A stretch of DNA of 64,000 nt. Source: Pedobacter sp. AJM. GTDB taxonomy: Bacteria > Bacteroidota > Bacteroidia > Sphingobacteriales > Sphingobacteriaceae. Below, in pieces: positions 28,242 through 36,479 of this stretch (the first letter of the stretch is position 1; the number at the start of each line of letters is the position of its first letter). The stretch is taken from assembly GCF_002197755.1 (NCBI RefSeq), contig NZ_NHOT01000008.1, forward strand, positions 62,001 through 126,000, written 5' to 3'. Below the pieces are notes generated by a model. It did no database searches. It was given only the letters and a program-made list of their open reading frames with translations, and was not told where the DNA came from. The translations under genes and the position numbers were made by a program.

Positions 28242-30242
28242 ATGAGAAAAATATTATTGTTTTTATTATTGGCAGTTGGGGGGTTAGCTAAAGCGCAGTA
28301 TGTTGTAAATTACAAAAGGGTTGCAGATACCTATTTTGAAAATAAGGATTATTATGCGGCATCTACTTTTTATAAAAAGGCATTGAGAATTACAGGTGAT
28401 AGTACTCAGGCCATTCTGCCTTATGGAAAAGAACGCAAGGGTACATCAGATGAAAAAGTGATTGAAGATTATGAAGGATCAATTTATAATTTGGCAGAAT
28501 CAAGCCGGATGTACCGCGAATTTGCCGAGGCTGAGAAATATTATGCTATTGCCATTACCTTTACCAATACCCGGTATAGAAAAGCACTTTTTTATTATGC
28601 AGAAAGCTTAAGGGCAAACAAAAAGTTCAACCCGGCAATTGCAGCTTTTGAATCATTTATCAGCAAAAATCCCAACGATATTTTGGTTAAAGATGCGCAT
28701 AAAGAAATTGCGTCCTGTAAATTTGCAATCGAAGAAATGCGGTTCCCGAAGATGGTTCAGGTTAAAAAGATGCCTGCAAACGTTAATGGGTTAGGCTCTA
28801 ATTATGCTCCGGTAAATATTAATCAAAATTTTTATTTTACCTCCTCAAGGCCCATCAATGTAGCAGGCAAGCGCGACGTGGTAAAAACCGAAACAGGTGA
28901 GGTACAGGTTTCAACCAAGGCCAATCCATTTTTGAATACCCTTTATACCACTAAAAATGAGTTGTCATCCAGCGAAATTTCAGTGAGAATGATGGGGATT
29001 AATTTACCAAGAGAGATGGAAGTTGCTGCGGCAAGTTTTTCACCTGATGGAAATACAGTTTATTTTACGGCATGGAGAGAAAAGGAGCGGTATTCCATTT
29101 ATTCTTCCAGAAAAGATGACAATAAATGGTCAGATCCACAACCGGTAGGCCTGGAAGTAAACAGTAAGGATTTTAATTCACTACAGCCGTTTGTCACCAA
29201 AGATGGTCATTTTCTGCTTTTCTCATCCGATCGTACCGGTGGTTATGGCAAATTAGATCTGTGGTACTGCGCCATTCGCAGCGACGGATCTTTGGGGCAG
29301 CCGGTTAACCTGGGTCCAACCATTAACACAGAAGATGACGAGCGCGCACCTTATTATAATCCCTCCTCTAAAAAATTGATTTTCAGTACGGATGGCAGAA
29401 TTGGATTAGGCGGGTTAGATTTTTTTGAGTCGGATGGTGACCTCATTTCCTGGTCTGAACCTAAAAATATGGGTTATCCGTTCAATTCATCAAAAGACGA
29501 TTTATATTTCACTGCTATTGATGCTGATGGCACGAGGGGATACATCAGCTCGGATCGCGAATCGTCCTGCTGTTTGGAAGTATTTGAAGTTAAAAAGGAA
29601 TTTATTTCAGTAAGTGGTCTGTTAACCGATTGTAAAACGGGTTTACCTATGCCTAATGCAACGGTAATTTTTACCAATGCAGAAGGAACACAAAAGGCAA
29701 TAACCGGTGCCGATGGAAAATATCATTTTAAAGCAGATTCCAGGCGGCCGGTAAAATTATCATTTGTCAAGGAAGATTATTTTTCGATCACAAAAAATTA
29801 TCCTTATGAGGAATTGGCAAAAGCCGATACCCTGATCAATAAGGATTATTGCCTGAGCCCTTTCAAAATCGGTATTCCAATTGCGCTGGAAAATATCTAC
29901 TATGAATTTGACAGTTCAGCATTAACGGAGCCATCTAAAAAGGTACTTGATTACCTTATTCCGGTGATGGAAGATAACCCTGCAATGGAAATAGAACTGG
30001 GATCGCATACCGATAATGTAGGTACAGAAGAATACAACCTTGATTTATCAAATAAACGGGCACAATCCTGTGTCGATTATTTGGTGAGCAAAGGAATTTC
30101 CTCCACCAGAATGACTTCCAAAGGTTATGGAGAAACCACGCCAATTGCACCAAATGAAATCGGCCGGGGAAGAAGAAAGAAAGATAACCCGGATGGACGA
30201 GCCAAGAACCGAAGAACGGAGTTCAAGGTAACTAAAAAATAA
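28242..30242 (+). CDS. PorE-like OmpA-family protein (TPR, PD40, CRD, OmpA)
   Basis: ATG 28242 begins a signal peptide (MRKILLFLLLAVGGLAKAQ) and is 11 bp after the PorP/SprF stop. The 666-residue product has TPR-like helices at about 25-155, PD40/WD40-like beta-propeller repeats at about 170-440 (FSPDGNTVYFTAW, FLLFSSDRTGGYGKLDLW, LIFSTDGR), a carboxypeptidase-regulatory-like fold at about 455-535 (TGLPMPNATVIFTN), and an OmpA domain at about 550-666 (YYEFDSS, GSHTDN, RAKNRRTEF). This order is the one known for PorE of the type IX system, a periplasmic peptidoglycan-linked component. Here it is probably the paralogue dedicated to the upstream adhesin. A terminator follows. Confidence 0.92.
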   Translation: MRKILLFLLLAVGGLAKAQYVVNYKRVADTYFENKDYYAASTFYKKALRITGDSTQAILPYGKERKGTSDEKVIEDYEGSIYNLAESSRMYREFAEAEKYYAIAITFTNTRYRKALFYYAESLRANKKFNPAIAAFESFISKNPNDILVKDAHKEIASCKFAIEEMRFPKMVQVKKMPANVNGLGSNYAPVNINQNFYFTSSRPINVAGKRDVVKTETGEVQVSTKANPFLNTLYTTKNELSSSEISVRMMGINLPREMEVAAASFSPDGNTVYFTAWREKERYSIYSSRKDDNKWSDPQPVGLEVNSKDFNSLQPFVTKDGHFLLFSSDRTGGYGKLDLWYCAIRSDGSLGQPVNLGPTINTEDDERAPYYNPSSKKLIFSTDGRIGLGGLDFFESDGDLISWSEPKNMGYPFNSSKDDLYFTAIDADGTRGYISSDRESSCCLEVFEVKKEFISVSGLLTDCKTGLPMPNATVIFTNAEGTQKAITGADGKYHFKADSRRPVKLSFVKEDYFSITKNYPYEELAKADTLINKDYCLSPFKIGIPIALENIYYEFDSSALTEPSKKVLDYLIPVMEDNPAMEIELGSHTDNVGTEEYNLDLSNKRAQSCVDYLVSKGISSTRMTSKGYGETTPIAPNEIGRGRRKKDNPDGRAKNRRTEFKVTKK

Positions 30243-30268
30243 ACGCTATCTCATTTAACCCGTTGATG

Positions 30269-30302
30269 GCCACTTTCATTGATATGTAAGTGGCTTTTTT
30301 AG
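30269..30302 (+). terminator. Hairpin terminator after the adhesin operon
   Basis: Stem GCCACTT (30269-30275) / AAGTGGC (30288-30294), followed by TTTTTT, right after the PorE-like gene. Confidence 0.8.
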
Positions 30303-30360
30303 TTTTAATACTCGCTGATTTCTCATTAATCTTTGTATTTTTCGCTGTCTATACTATTTT

Positions 30361-33159
30361 ATGAAACTCCATCTTCACCCGACAATTGTTTTCAGAACCC
30401 CTGTTTTTTCTTACCAAGCCGGTTTACAGGCTTGCTGGGCAGAATTGAAAAATGCGATCTCCGTCTCATCAGCCGATTTTTATGAAACAATAAAAGATAT
30501 AGAAGTCAAAGATTTAGAGACGTTGCCACCCAGAATTTATTTTACCATATGGAAATATTTTAACAGGGCGAAATACCGCTCTACGCCATATGGCACCTTT
30601 GCAAGTTTCAGCATTTTAAATGATGCCATCAAAAATGAGGCAGGCGATTTGCAGATAACCGATAAACAAACTGTTCATCGCCTTATCGACTGGCCTTACC
30701 GCAATCAGCTCAGTCTTGACTTCGAAGACACAATTAAACAAAATGGATGGCTGTTGAGCAACAGCAGCTTTTATGAAACTTTAAACGGCATCAGGTATAT
30801 TTCCTGTGCGGAAGGCGTTTTTGAACTCGCCGAAATTGATCGAGACGATTTCATTATACAGATCCTGAATGCCTGTTTAGTGCCTGTTCAGGTTAAAGAT
30901 CTGGTTGATCAACTTCAGCCGGATGCAGCGCGTGTACCAGAGTTGCTTGGTTTGCTAAAGGATATGCACGACCTGCAGCTTCTTTTTGCTGAACATGATC
31001 CCAATATCATTGGTGAGGATTATTTTAAAAGACTCAGCCTGGAAGTAACCGAAAATATACCCCAATACCTGATTGCAGAACGTAAGGTTAATGCCGGAGG
31101 CATACACAGGAATCTTTTAAAGTTTATTCCTAATATGCTCATGTTATTGCAGCAAATTATACCAAAGGAAGAAAAAGCCGCTTTAAAAACCTTTATTCAG
31201 CAGTTTAAGAAAAAGTTTGAGCAACGTGAAGTTTCACTCCTGGTGGCCCTTGATCCGGAAATGGGTATTGGTTATGATGAACTGGAACAAAGTAGTGATG
31301 GCGATGATCTTATGGTACATTTAAACAGTAAACAGCGGAATAATAAAACCACTGATGATTTAAAGGCAAGATTAAAAAAGGCACTTTCCCTGGAAAGTTT
31401 TGAACGTGGAAAAACTGTTTTCCTGAATGAACTTGACCTGAATCGGATTGAAAAACCAGCCGTTTTGCCAAACTCATTCAGCATGTTGATGCATATTGCG
31501 GACGAACAAATTATCATCGACCAGATCGGTGGGGTAACCGCAAATGCATTAACCGGTCGCTTTACCATGGCAAGTCAGTCCGTAGAACATTTTTGTAAAG
31601 AGATTTCAGCAATAGAAAAAAAGGCGAATCCTGATGTGTTGTTTTTTGATGTGGCTTATATGGTAGAGGCTAATGTAGATAATATTAACAGGCGGAAACT
31701 GGTTTATGACCATCAATTATCTATCCTTAACTTTGATACATCAGCAAATCCGCTTCAGGTGAGTGATATTCTGATTTCAGTAAGAAATAACCAGGTTATC
31801 CTTAGGTCTAAATCCTTAAACAAACGTTTGATGCCGCGGATGGCTTCAGCATATAATTATACCAGGTCAGATCTTTCAGTGTTCAGGTTGCTTTGCGACG
31901 TACAACATCAGGGAATCCAAAGCAGTTTATCACTTCCTTTAGAAAATATTTTCCCTGATCTGGATTACTATCCTAGATTGCAGTATCAGAATATCCTATT
32001 GAATACCCAAAAATGGCGGATAGAAAAGAAAAAGCTTTTTCCTGACAAAGTCCAGCTTACTGTAAGTGCGTGCCGGGATTATCTAACGGGTATAGGCGTT
32101 TCAGCATATTTTAAAACCGGTTTATCAGATCAGACGCTGTGCTTCAGTTTATCCGTTGATGAGGATTTGCAGGCCTTTATGCAACTGATGCAAAAGCATA
32201 ACAACATTTACCTGGAAGAAGTAATCTTACCAAAGCATAATATAGTGGTAAATGAAACAGCTAAGCCTTACCTCGCTCAATTTATGCTTAGTTTTACCCA
32301 TAATGAGCTGGTTTATCAGGGTATGTCAGCATTAAATGCAAATAGCGACGTACCTGTCCAGCATATTTTTCTGCCTGGTCAGGAATGGTTGTATTTTGAG
32401 TTGTTTTGTCATCAGCATCGCGCCGATGAAATCCTACTTCAGGTTATTGATCCTTTTTTGCAGCGGCACAAAGGTGAAATTAACGCCTGGTTTTTTATCC
32501 GCTATAATGAAAATGGGAATCATTTAAGGTTCCGGGTAAATCTTTTTCGTGCGGCAGATGGTCAGAAACTAAGCGCTGCTTTTGCGGATATGCTCTCACC
32601 TTATGTTATCGCCGGGTTAGTATCAGATTTTTACGCTAAAGCCTATAAGCGCGAAATTGACCGGTATGGCAGCGATCTAATCGCAGCGGTGGAAGCTCAT
32701 TTTAGTACAGACAGCAACTTTGTACTGAGCCTTATGGCAAGCCAGGCTGATTCTTTTGGTAAATACAGGTTATGTGCAGCGATTATAAATCAGTTGGCGC
32801 ATCAGCAGGTTTTTGAAACGGATGAGCTGAGGAGGGTGATCAGGCTAACATCCGATGCCTTTAATGAGGAACATCAGCTGGATGCGGCCGATTTTAAACA
32901 ACTGAATCAGCACTATCAGTCTTATAAAAGTACTGGGGGGGAAGCATTGGACGAAGATCAGCAGTTGTGTTTTCAGCAGATGGTTCAATCGATGGTTACG
33001 CTGTTAAAAAAAACGGAGTCAAACCGGCGGATAAGACTTTTTACTGATTTAATGCATATGCATGTCAACCGCCTTTTTAGTAAAAATCAGCGCATGCATG
33101 AAATGGTGATGTATTATTTTTTATTAAAAGATCTGCAGCGAAGTAAAGCTATCGGGTAA
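30361..33159 (+). CDS. LanB-type (class I lanthipeptide-like) dehydratase
   Basis: A 932-residue cytoplasmic protein covering both LanB domains. The N-terminal glutamylation-type domain (about 1-640) contains the conserved YRSTPYGTFASFS near residue 77, equivalent to the R(S/A)TPxG(x)F motif of lantibiotic dehydratases, and PRMASAYNYTRSDL near 490. The C-terminal elimination-type domain (about 670-925) contains WLYFELFCHQHRADEILL, WFFIRYNENGNHLRFRVNL near 705-725, and a DRYGS segment, all typical of the thiopeptide/SpaB-C family. LanB enzymes dehydrate Ser/Thr of a precursor peptide using glutamyl-tRNA. No LanC cyclase is visible nearby. A candidate precursor lies at 34405, beyond the convergent kinase gene. 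The upstream bases include TTTG and TATTTTTC just before the ATG, a weak promoter match. Confidence 0.9.
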   Translation: MKLHLHPTIVFRTPVFSYQAGLQACWAELKNAISVSSADFYETIKDIEVKDLETLPPRIYFTIWKYFNRAKYRSTPYGTFASFSILNDAIKNEAGDLQITDKQTVHRLIDWPYRNQLSLDFEDTIKQNGWLLSNSSFYETLNGIRYISCAEGVFELAEIDRDDFIIQILNACLVPVQVKDLVDQLQPDAARVPELLGLLKDMHDLQLLFAEHDPNIIGEDYFKRLSLEVTENIPQYLIAERKVNAGGIHRNLLKFIPNMLMLLQQIIPKEEKAALKTFIQQFKKKFEQREVSLLVALDPEMGIGYDELEQSSDGDDLMVHLNSKQRNNKTTDDLKARLKKALSLESFERGKTVFLNELDLNRIEKPAVLPNSFSMLMHIADEQIIIDQIGGVTANALTGRFTMASQSVEHFCKEISAIEKKANPDVLFFDVAYMVEANVDNINRRKLVYDHQLSILNFDTSANPLQVSDILISVRNNQVILRSKSLNKRLMPRMASAYNYTRSDLSVFRLLCDVQHQGIQSSLSLPLENIFPDLDYYPRLQYQNILLNTQKWRIEKKKLFPDKVQLTVSACRDYLTGIGVSAYFKTGLSDQTLCFSLSVDEDLQAFMQLMQKHNNIYLEEVILPKHNIVVNETAKPYLAQFMLSFTHNELVYQGMSALNANSDVPVQHIFLPGQEWLYFELFCHQHRADEILLQVIDPFLQRHKGEINAWFFIRYNENGNHLRFRVNLFRAADGQKLSAAFADMLSPYVIAGLVSDFYAKAYKREIDRYGSDLIAAVEAHFSTDSNFVLSLMASQADSFGKYRLCAAIINQLAHQQVFETDELRRVIRLTSDAFNEEHQLDAADFKQLNQHYQSYKSTGGEALDEDQQLCFQQMVQSMVTLLKKTESNRRIRLFTDLMHMHVNRLFSKNQRMHEMVMYYFLLKDLQRSKAIG

Positions 33160-34264
33160 TGTTCAGTTTAGCCATGGGGTTAACCACGTTTACGGATATT
33201 TCAGTAACATAGCGGTTTAAGGGGTCAGTATAATGTTTAAAAACATAATCATCCTTATAGAAGTTTTTTAACCGGTTGGCCACATTTTCCAGGCCTACAT
33301 GATGGCTTTCATGTTTGCCTCTCACATCATTAATCATATTAATGGTGCTGATCATTAAGGTATTCAGGCTGTAATCTATTTTAATCACTGCGGGTTGGGT
33401 AGAGTGGGAAACATTTCCATGTTTAAAAATATTTTCTACAAGGGTAAGCAGAATAAGCGGTGGAAACCGCAGTCCAAATAAATCTCCTTTTACTTCAAGG
33501 GACAGATTGATGCTGTTTGCCGTGCGTAACTGATGTAAATTGATTAAATGTTTAATCTGCTCTACCTCTTCACTTAAAGGTACCATTTCTGAAGCTCCGG
33601 GTTGTTTTAAGGCATAACGCATCATTTCTGATAAATTCATAATGGCATCTGCAGCCAGCGGAGCCTTCTTACGGGTATCATTGTAAATAAAATTTAATGT
33701 ATTAAACAGAAAGTGGGGGTTGATCTGACTACGCAAAAAATTATTCTGCGATTGTACCAGGTCATTTTCCAGGTTCTGCTTCTGGATCTGGCTGATTAAG
33801 TTTTGCCGCTCTAATTTTTCAACCTTTTTCTGGTCTTCGAATGATTGAATGATGTATACATAGCCTGTAGCAAAACCAATAAAAAGCAAGGATCTGTAAA
33901 TACAGGATAAAATAAAACTTCTGTCAAAAATGCTTAACGCGTTTGAGTCTATAAACTTAAGTTTCTCAAAGGCTATTACCAATACTTGAGTAGTCAGGAT
34001 ATACGTGCAAACCACCAGTACAACCAGCAACAGGATTTTTATGATTTTAACAGAGTTGCTGTTGTCATTTAATATCTTCTTTAAGAGATGTGCCTGTAAA
34101 TAAAAGGTGAAAATGTTGATGATATATACGATAACATAAACTCCGGGTTCCCGGAATTTGGATATAAAACCTAAAATAAATACATCATAAAAAATATAAA
34201 TACTCCAAATTAATAGGTGAAGTCTGTAGTTTTTATAATAGGTTTTAAGGTTAAAGGAGGTCAT
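33149..34264 (-). CDS. LytS-type sensor histidine kinase
   Basis: A 371-residue membrane protein. Its N-terminus has four or so transmembrane helices (about residues 12-150), followed by a coiled coil and a His_kinase domain (PF06580 type) with the phosphoacceptor region SQINPHFLFNTLNF near residue 185 and an ATPase domain with PPLILLTLVENIFKHG. This kinase class pairs with LytTR regulators, one of which lies at 34693. Its 3' end overlaps the 3' end of the dehydratase gene by 11 bp (convergent). It is separated from its regulator by a 428-bp spacer that carries a small peptide ORF on the opposite strand. It probably senses an extracellular or membrane signal, possibly the peptide. Confidence 0.93.
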   Translation of the reverse strand: MTSFNLKTYYKNYRLHLLIWSIYIFYDVFILGFISKFREPGVYVIVYIINIFTFYLQAHLLKKILNDNSNSVKIIKILLLVVLVVCTYILTTQVLVIAFEKLKFIDSNALSIFDRSFILSCIYRSLLFIGFATGYVYIIQSFEDQKKVEKLERQNLISQIQKQNLENDLVQSQNNFLRSQINPHFLFNTLNFIYNDTRKKAPLAADAIMNLSEMMRYALKQPGASEMVPLSEEVEQIKHLINLHQLRTANSINLSLEVKGDLFGLRFPPLILLTLVENIFKHGNVSHSTQPAVIKIDYSLNTLMISTINMINDVRGKHESHHVGLENVANRLKNFYKDDYVFKHYTDPLNRYVTEISVNVVNPMAKLNITR

Positions 34265-34315
34265 TTTTGATTCGTTAATCTATTAAATTATGGATTTTAT
34301 CTGCTAAAATTAAGG

Positions 34316-34336
34316 TTTTGTGTAAAAAAGTGGTTG
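34316..34336. promoter_or_regulatory. Candidate LytTR-regulator site in the kinase/peptide spacer
   Basis: TTTTGTGTAAAAAAGTGGTTG matches 17 of 21 bases of 35551-35571 in the repeat cluster upstream of the regulator gene. It lies 52 bp in front of the kinase start and about 70 bp in front of the peptide start. The similarity is seen; binding is inferred. Confidence 0.45.
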
Positions 34337-34404
34337 CCCTGAAGTTTACCCTGCACCTTTACATAAATAATAAGAACATTTAATATAACTTAAATAAAGC
34401 GAAT

Positions 34405-34545
34405 ATGAAACCACAAGGCCATTCTAAAATTACAAAAAAAACTGTTTTCATTTACAAAGCCGTTAAAGTTCAGGATAATTTTGCTACTCATCCAACCGGT
34501 GATATGAGCCATAGTATTGCCACAAGTTTTATTGTAGCTAACTAG
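34405..34545 (+). CDS. Candidate RiPP precursor peptide, 46 residues, cysteine-free
   Basis: ATG 34405 to TAG 34543-34545 encodes 46 residues beginning MKPQGHSKITKKTVFIYKAV. The C-terminal half contains DNFATHPTGD and MSHSIATSF, with three Thr and three Ser in the last 20 residues and no Cys anywhere. The N-terminal half is basic and could be a leader. It is the only plausible small ORF in the 428-bp spacer and is transcribed away from the kinase gene. The neighbouring LanB enzyme makes a precursor role attractive; without Cys, thioether rings to itself are impossible, so the product would be dehydrated only or modified otherwise. No strong Shine-Dalgarno is visible, which is normal for Bacteroidetes. 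Chance ORF is the main alternative. Confidence 0.6.
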   Translation: MKPQGHSKITKKTVFIYKAVKVQDNFATHPTGDMSHSIATSFIVAN

Positions 34546-34560
34546 TATCGGCATTACCTT

Positions 34561-34625
34561 CTTTGAAAGGTTAAATAGGCTTCATTGATTCAGCTATATA
34601 TCAGGTACTGAAGCCACCTTTGAAG
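34561..34625 (+). other. Extended hairpin downstream of the peptide ORF
   Basis: GGCTTCA (34578-34584) pairs perfectly with TGAAGCC (34609-34615), and AAAGGT (34566-34571) with ACCTTT (34616-34621), with a 6-nt bulge on the left. It lies 15 bp after the peptide stop. There is no T-run, so it is more likely a transcript-stabilising or processing structure than a classical terminator. Confidence 0.5.
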
Positions 34626-34692
34626 AATAAATTTAAACCGGAAATTATCCATTTAACCGGAAAACCAGAATAGCAATAATATTTCATTTGCG

Positions 34693-35433
34693 TTACTGGT
34701 TCCTGTTTGATTTGAGTAAGCTGTTTTGTACATAGGTAAAGAAGGCTTCTTTATAACCTTCACCTATTTGAATTACTTCATTATTAATCAGGCGGATAAT
34801 GTTTCCATCTACCTTTTTGATCGCGGCTTTGGCTACAATATTTGATTTATTTACCCGGATAAACGGATGTCGTTCTAAAGCCTTATCGATCTCCTTTAAG
34901 GTTAGGTAAGTAATATGGGTTTCGGTACTGGTAATGATCTGTATATAATTCTGTAATGCCTTGATGTAAAGTATTTCATCAATGGCAATATTGGAAAAAG
35001 CATATTTATGGTCGCCTTTAATATAAAGAGCTGCGGCATGATCTGGTTCTTTAGCCGTTCTGCTGTGATTTGCTTCTTTTTTAAGAATCCGGTCAATGCC
35101 CAGGGCAAATTTTGCAAATGATATTGGCTTTAATAGGTATTGATCCGACTGTACATCAAAAGCCTGCAGCGCATAATCAGGATGCGCTGTGGTAAAAATC
35201 AGGTACTTTGCTTTTTCTCTGATGTTTTTAGCTAACTCCAGGCCATTGATACCAGGCATGTCAATATCCATAAATAACAGGTCTATATCGTCACTTAAGC
35301 TTAGTTCTGTTAATGCCTGAATAGGACTGGTAAATGTCTTAAATATAGTTAAGCCTGGCATTTCCGCGATATGATCGGTAATGACCTCAATTGCATGTTG
35401 TTCGTCGTCAATAACAACGCATTTTAGATTCAT
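34693..35433 (-). CDS. LytTR-family response regulator
   Basis: A 246-residue regulator. The receiver domain (about 1-122) has the acidic pair D9/D10, the phosphoacceptor D56 (LLFMDIDMPG) and K102 (LLKPI). The LytTR DNA-binding domain (about 135-235) shows the typical order IKGDHKYAF, ILYIKALQNYIQI, and HPFIRVNKSNIVAK. It is the obvious partner of the LytS-type kinase at 33149. LytTR dimers bind direct repeats about two helical turns apart, and three 10-bp repeats with 21-bp spacing lie about 100-150 bp in front of this gene, suggesting autoregulation. Confidence 0.95.
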   Translation of the reverse strand: MNLKCVVIDDEQHAIEVITDHIAEMPGLTIFKTFTSPIQALTELSLSDDIDLLFMDIDMPGINGLELAKNIREKAKYLIFTTAHPDYALQAFDVQSDQYLLKPISFAKFALGIDRILKKEANHSRTAKEPDHAAALYIKGDHKYAFSNIAIDEILYIKALQNYIQIITSTETHITYLTLKEIDKALERHPFIRVNKSNIVAKAAIKKVDGNIIRLINNEVIQIGEGYKEAFFTYVQNSLLKSNRNQ

Positions 35434-35529
35434 GATAGTTATATAATATGGCCTGTAATGATTTCAATGCAAGATAAATAAAAAACGGCTTGTATTTATC
35501 TTCCCCCCTTAAAAAAAACGTAACATCGG

Positions 35530-35581
35530 TTTCGTCTAAAAATCTACGGGTTTCGTGTAATAAACTGGTAGGTTCATGTAA
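35530..35581. promoter_or_regulatory. Three direct repeats at 21-bp spacing upstream of the LytTR regulator
   Basis: TTTCGTCTAA (35530-35539), TTTCGTGTAA (35551-35560) and GTTCATGTAA (35572-35581) are exactly 21 bp apart, two turns of the helix. This spacing is what is known for LytTR binding sites (9-bp repeats separated by 12-13 bp). The middle copy with its flank is repeated near the peptide ORF at 34316. The remainder of the 418-bp spacer (35434-35851) holds two palindromes but no convincing gene. Confidence 0.55.
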
Positions 35582-35650
35582 AAAAATATCCAGCTGATCA
35601 TATTTTTCCAATCTTTAAGATGTTTGCCAAAAACAAATGATTGAGATGAC

Positions 35651-35667
35651 TGATCTTTAAAAGATCA
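35651..35667. promoter_or_regulatory. 17-bp palindrome
   Basis: TGATCTTT-A-AAAGATCA is a perfect 8+1+8 inverted repeat in the spacer between the LytTR gene and the HsdR-N-like gene. It could be an operator or a weak terminator followed by TTTTAATTAA. Confidence 0.4.
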
Positions 35668-35710
35668 TCATTTTAATTAACTAACATCTGCCTGCCCAAG
35701 CGCTTGTGTA

Positions 35711-35739
35711 GCCTGTTAAAAATATCATTTTAAACAGGC
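35711..35739. other. Hairpin-forming inverted repeat
   Basis: GCCTGTT and AACAGGC form 7-bp arms; with one A-A mismatch the pairing extends by AAAAT/ATTTT, leaving a 3-nt loop. There is no T-run behind it. Position is about 110 bp in front of the gene at 35852. Confidence 0.4.
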
Positions 35740-35851
35740 CATACAACACTGGGTTTTAGGGTAGCAAAGCATATAGTAATCTGGCAAATACAGGACTAAA
35801 GCATTTAAAAAATGCTATTGATAAAGATACCTCTAAACATATATACACATC

Positions 35852-36340
35852 ATGGAACTTAAAGACGAAATAGGGCAATTTGCTGTCAGGATCAAAAAAA
35901 TGCTCCCACAAGTTCAAACAGAAGATTTAACCCGGAATGCATTGGTAATGCCTTTCATTCAAATACTAGGCTTCGATCCTTCAGAAGTTCAGTCTGAAGC
36001 AGTAATGGATTTTGGTGTAAAAAAAAGTAAAAAAGTTGATTATACCATTATGAAAGATGGAGAGCCAACTATTTTAGTAGAATGTAAACACCATGAAGAC
36101 AGCCTGGATATTCATGATTCCCGTTTGTCGAAATATTTTCGTAAAACCAAAGCTAAATATGGCCTCTTAACCAATGGCCTGGTATACCGTTTTTACACAG
36201 AGAAAATGGTGAGATCAAAGAAAAACCAGGAGCCATTATTTGAATTTAAATTAACTGATACAAAAGCTGCAACCATTGCCAAAATGATTGAAGAACATAA
36301 AGACTACTTTAATGTTGATCAAAAAAATGTAGCCAGCTAA
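35852..36340 (+). CDS. Stand-alone HsdR N-terminal-like nuclease domain protein
   Basis: A 162-residue protein matching the type I restriction enzyme R subunit N-terminal domain (HSDR_N type). Visible features are TRNALVMPFIQILGFDP, then VDYTIMKDGEP and ILVECKHH, which give the D...ExK core of a PD-(D/E)xK nuclease fold, and GLLTNGLVYRFYTE. No helicase, methylase or specificity subunit is adjacent, so it is not part of a complete type I system. Such stand-alone domains are common in Bacteroidetes; their targets are mostly unknown. It could be a small defence or repair nuclease. A terminator follows directly. Confidence 0.85.
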   Translation: MELKDEIGQFAVRIKKMLPQVQTEDLTRNALVMPFIQILGFDPSEVQSEAVMDFGVKKSKKVDYTIMKDGEPTILVECKHHEDSLDIHDSRLSKYFRKTKAKYGLLTNGLVYRFYTEKMVRSKKNQEPLFEFKLTDTKAATIAKMIEEHKDYFNVDQKNVAS

Positions 36341-36388
36341 ATACTTTTACGCATACCTTAAAGTTCCCGAAAAATTCTATAACATGAG

Positions 36389-36413
36389 GTCCTGATCAGT
36401 CAGGACTTTTTTT
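36389..36413 (+). terminator. Hairpin terminator
   Basis: Perfect stem GTCCTGA / TCAGGAC with loop TCAG, followed by TTTTTTT. It ends the gene at 35852. Confidence 0.88.
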
Positions 36414-36423
36414 ATGCCTGGCT

Positions 36424-36461
36424 AAAAATAAAAAGGGAGAAACCTTCCGATTTCTCCCTTT
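36424..36461 (-). terminator. Hairpin terminator of htpG
   Basis: Perfect 11-bp stem AAAGGGAGAAA (36432-36442) / TTTCTCCCTTT (36451-36461). On the minus strand it is followed by a T-rich run, 19 bp past the htpG stop. Confidence 0.85.
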
Positions 36462-36479
36462 ATCAATCATGAATAAAGC

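Noticed and set aside
35408..35611. 67-codon ORF on the minus strand overlapping the LytTR start
   Set aside because: It overlaps the regulator gene in another frame, has no family resemblance, and its heptad-like pattern is only the translation of the 21-bp DNA repeats.
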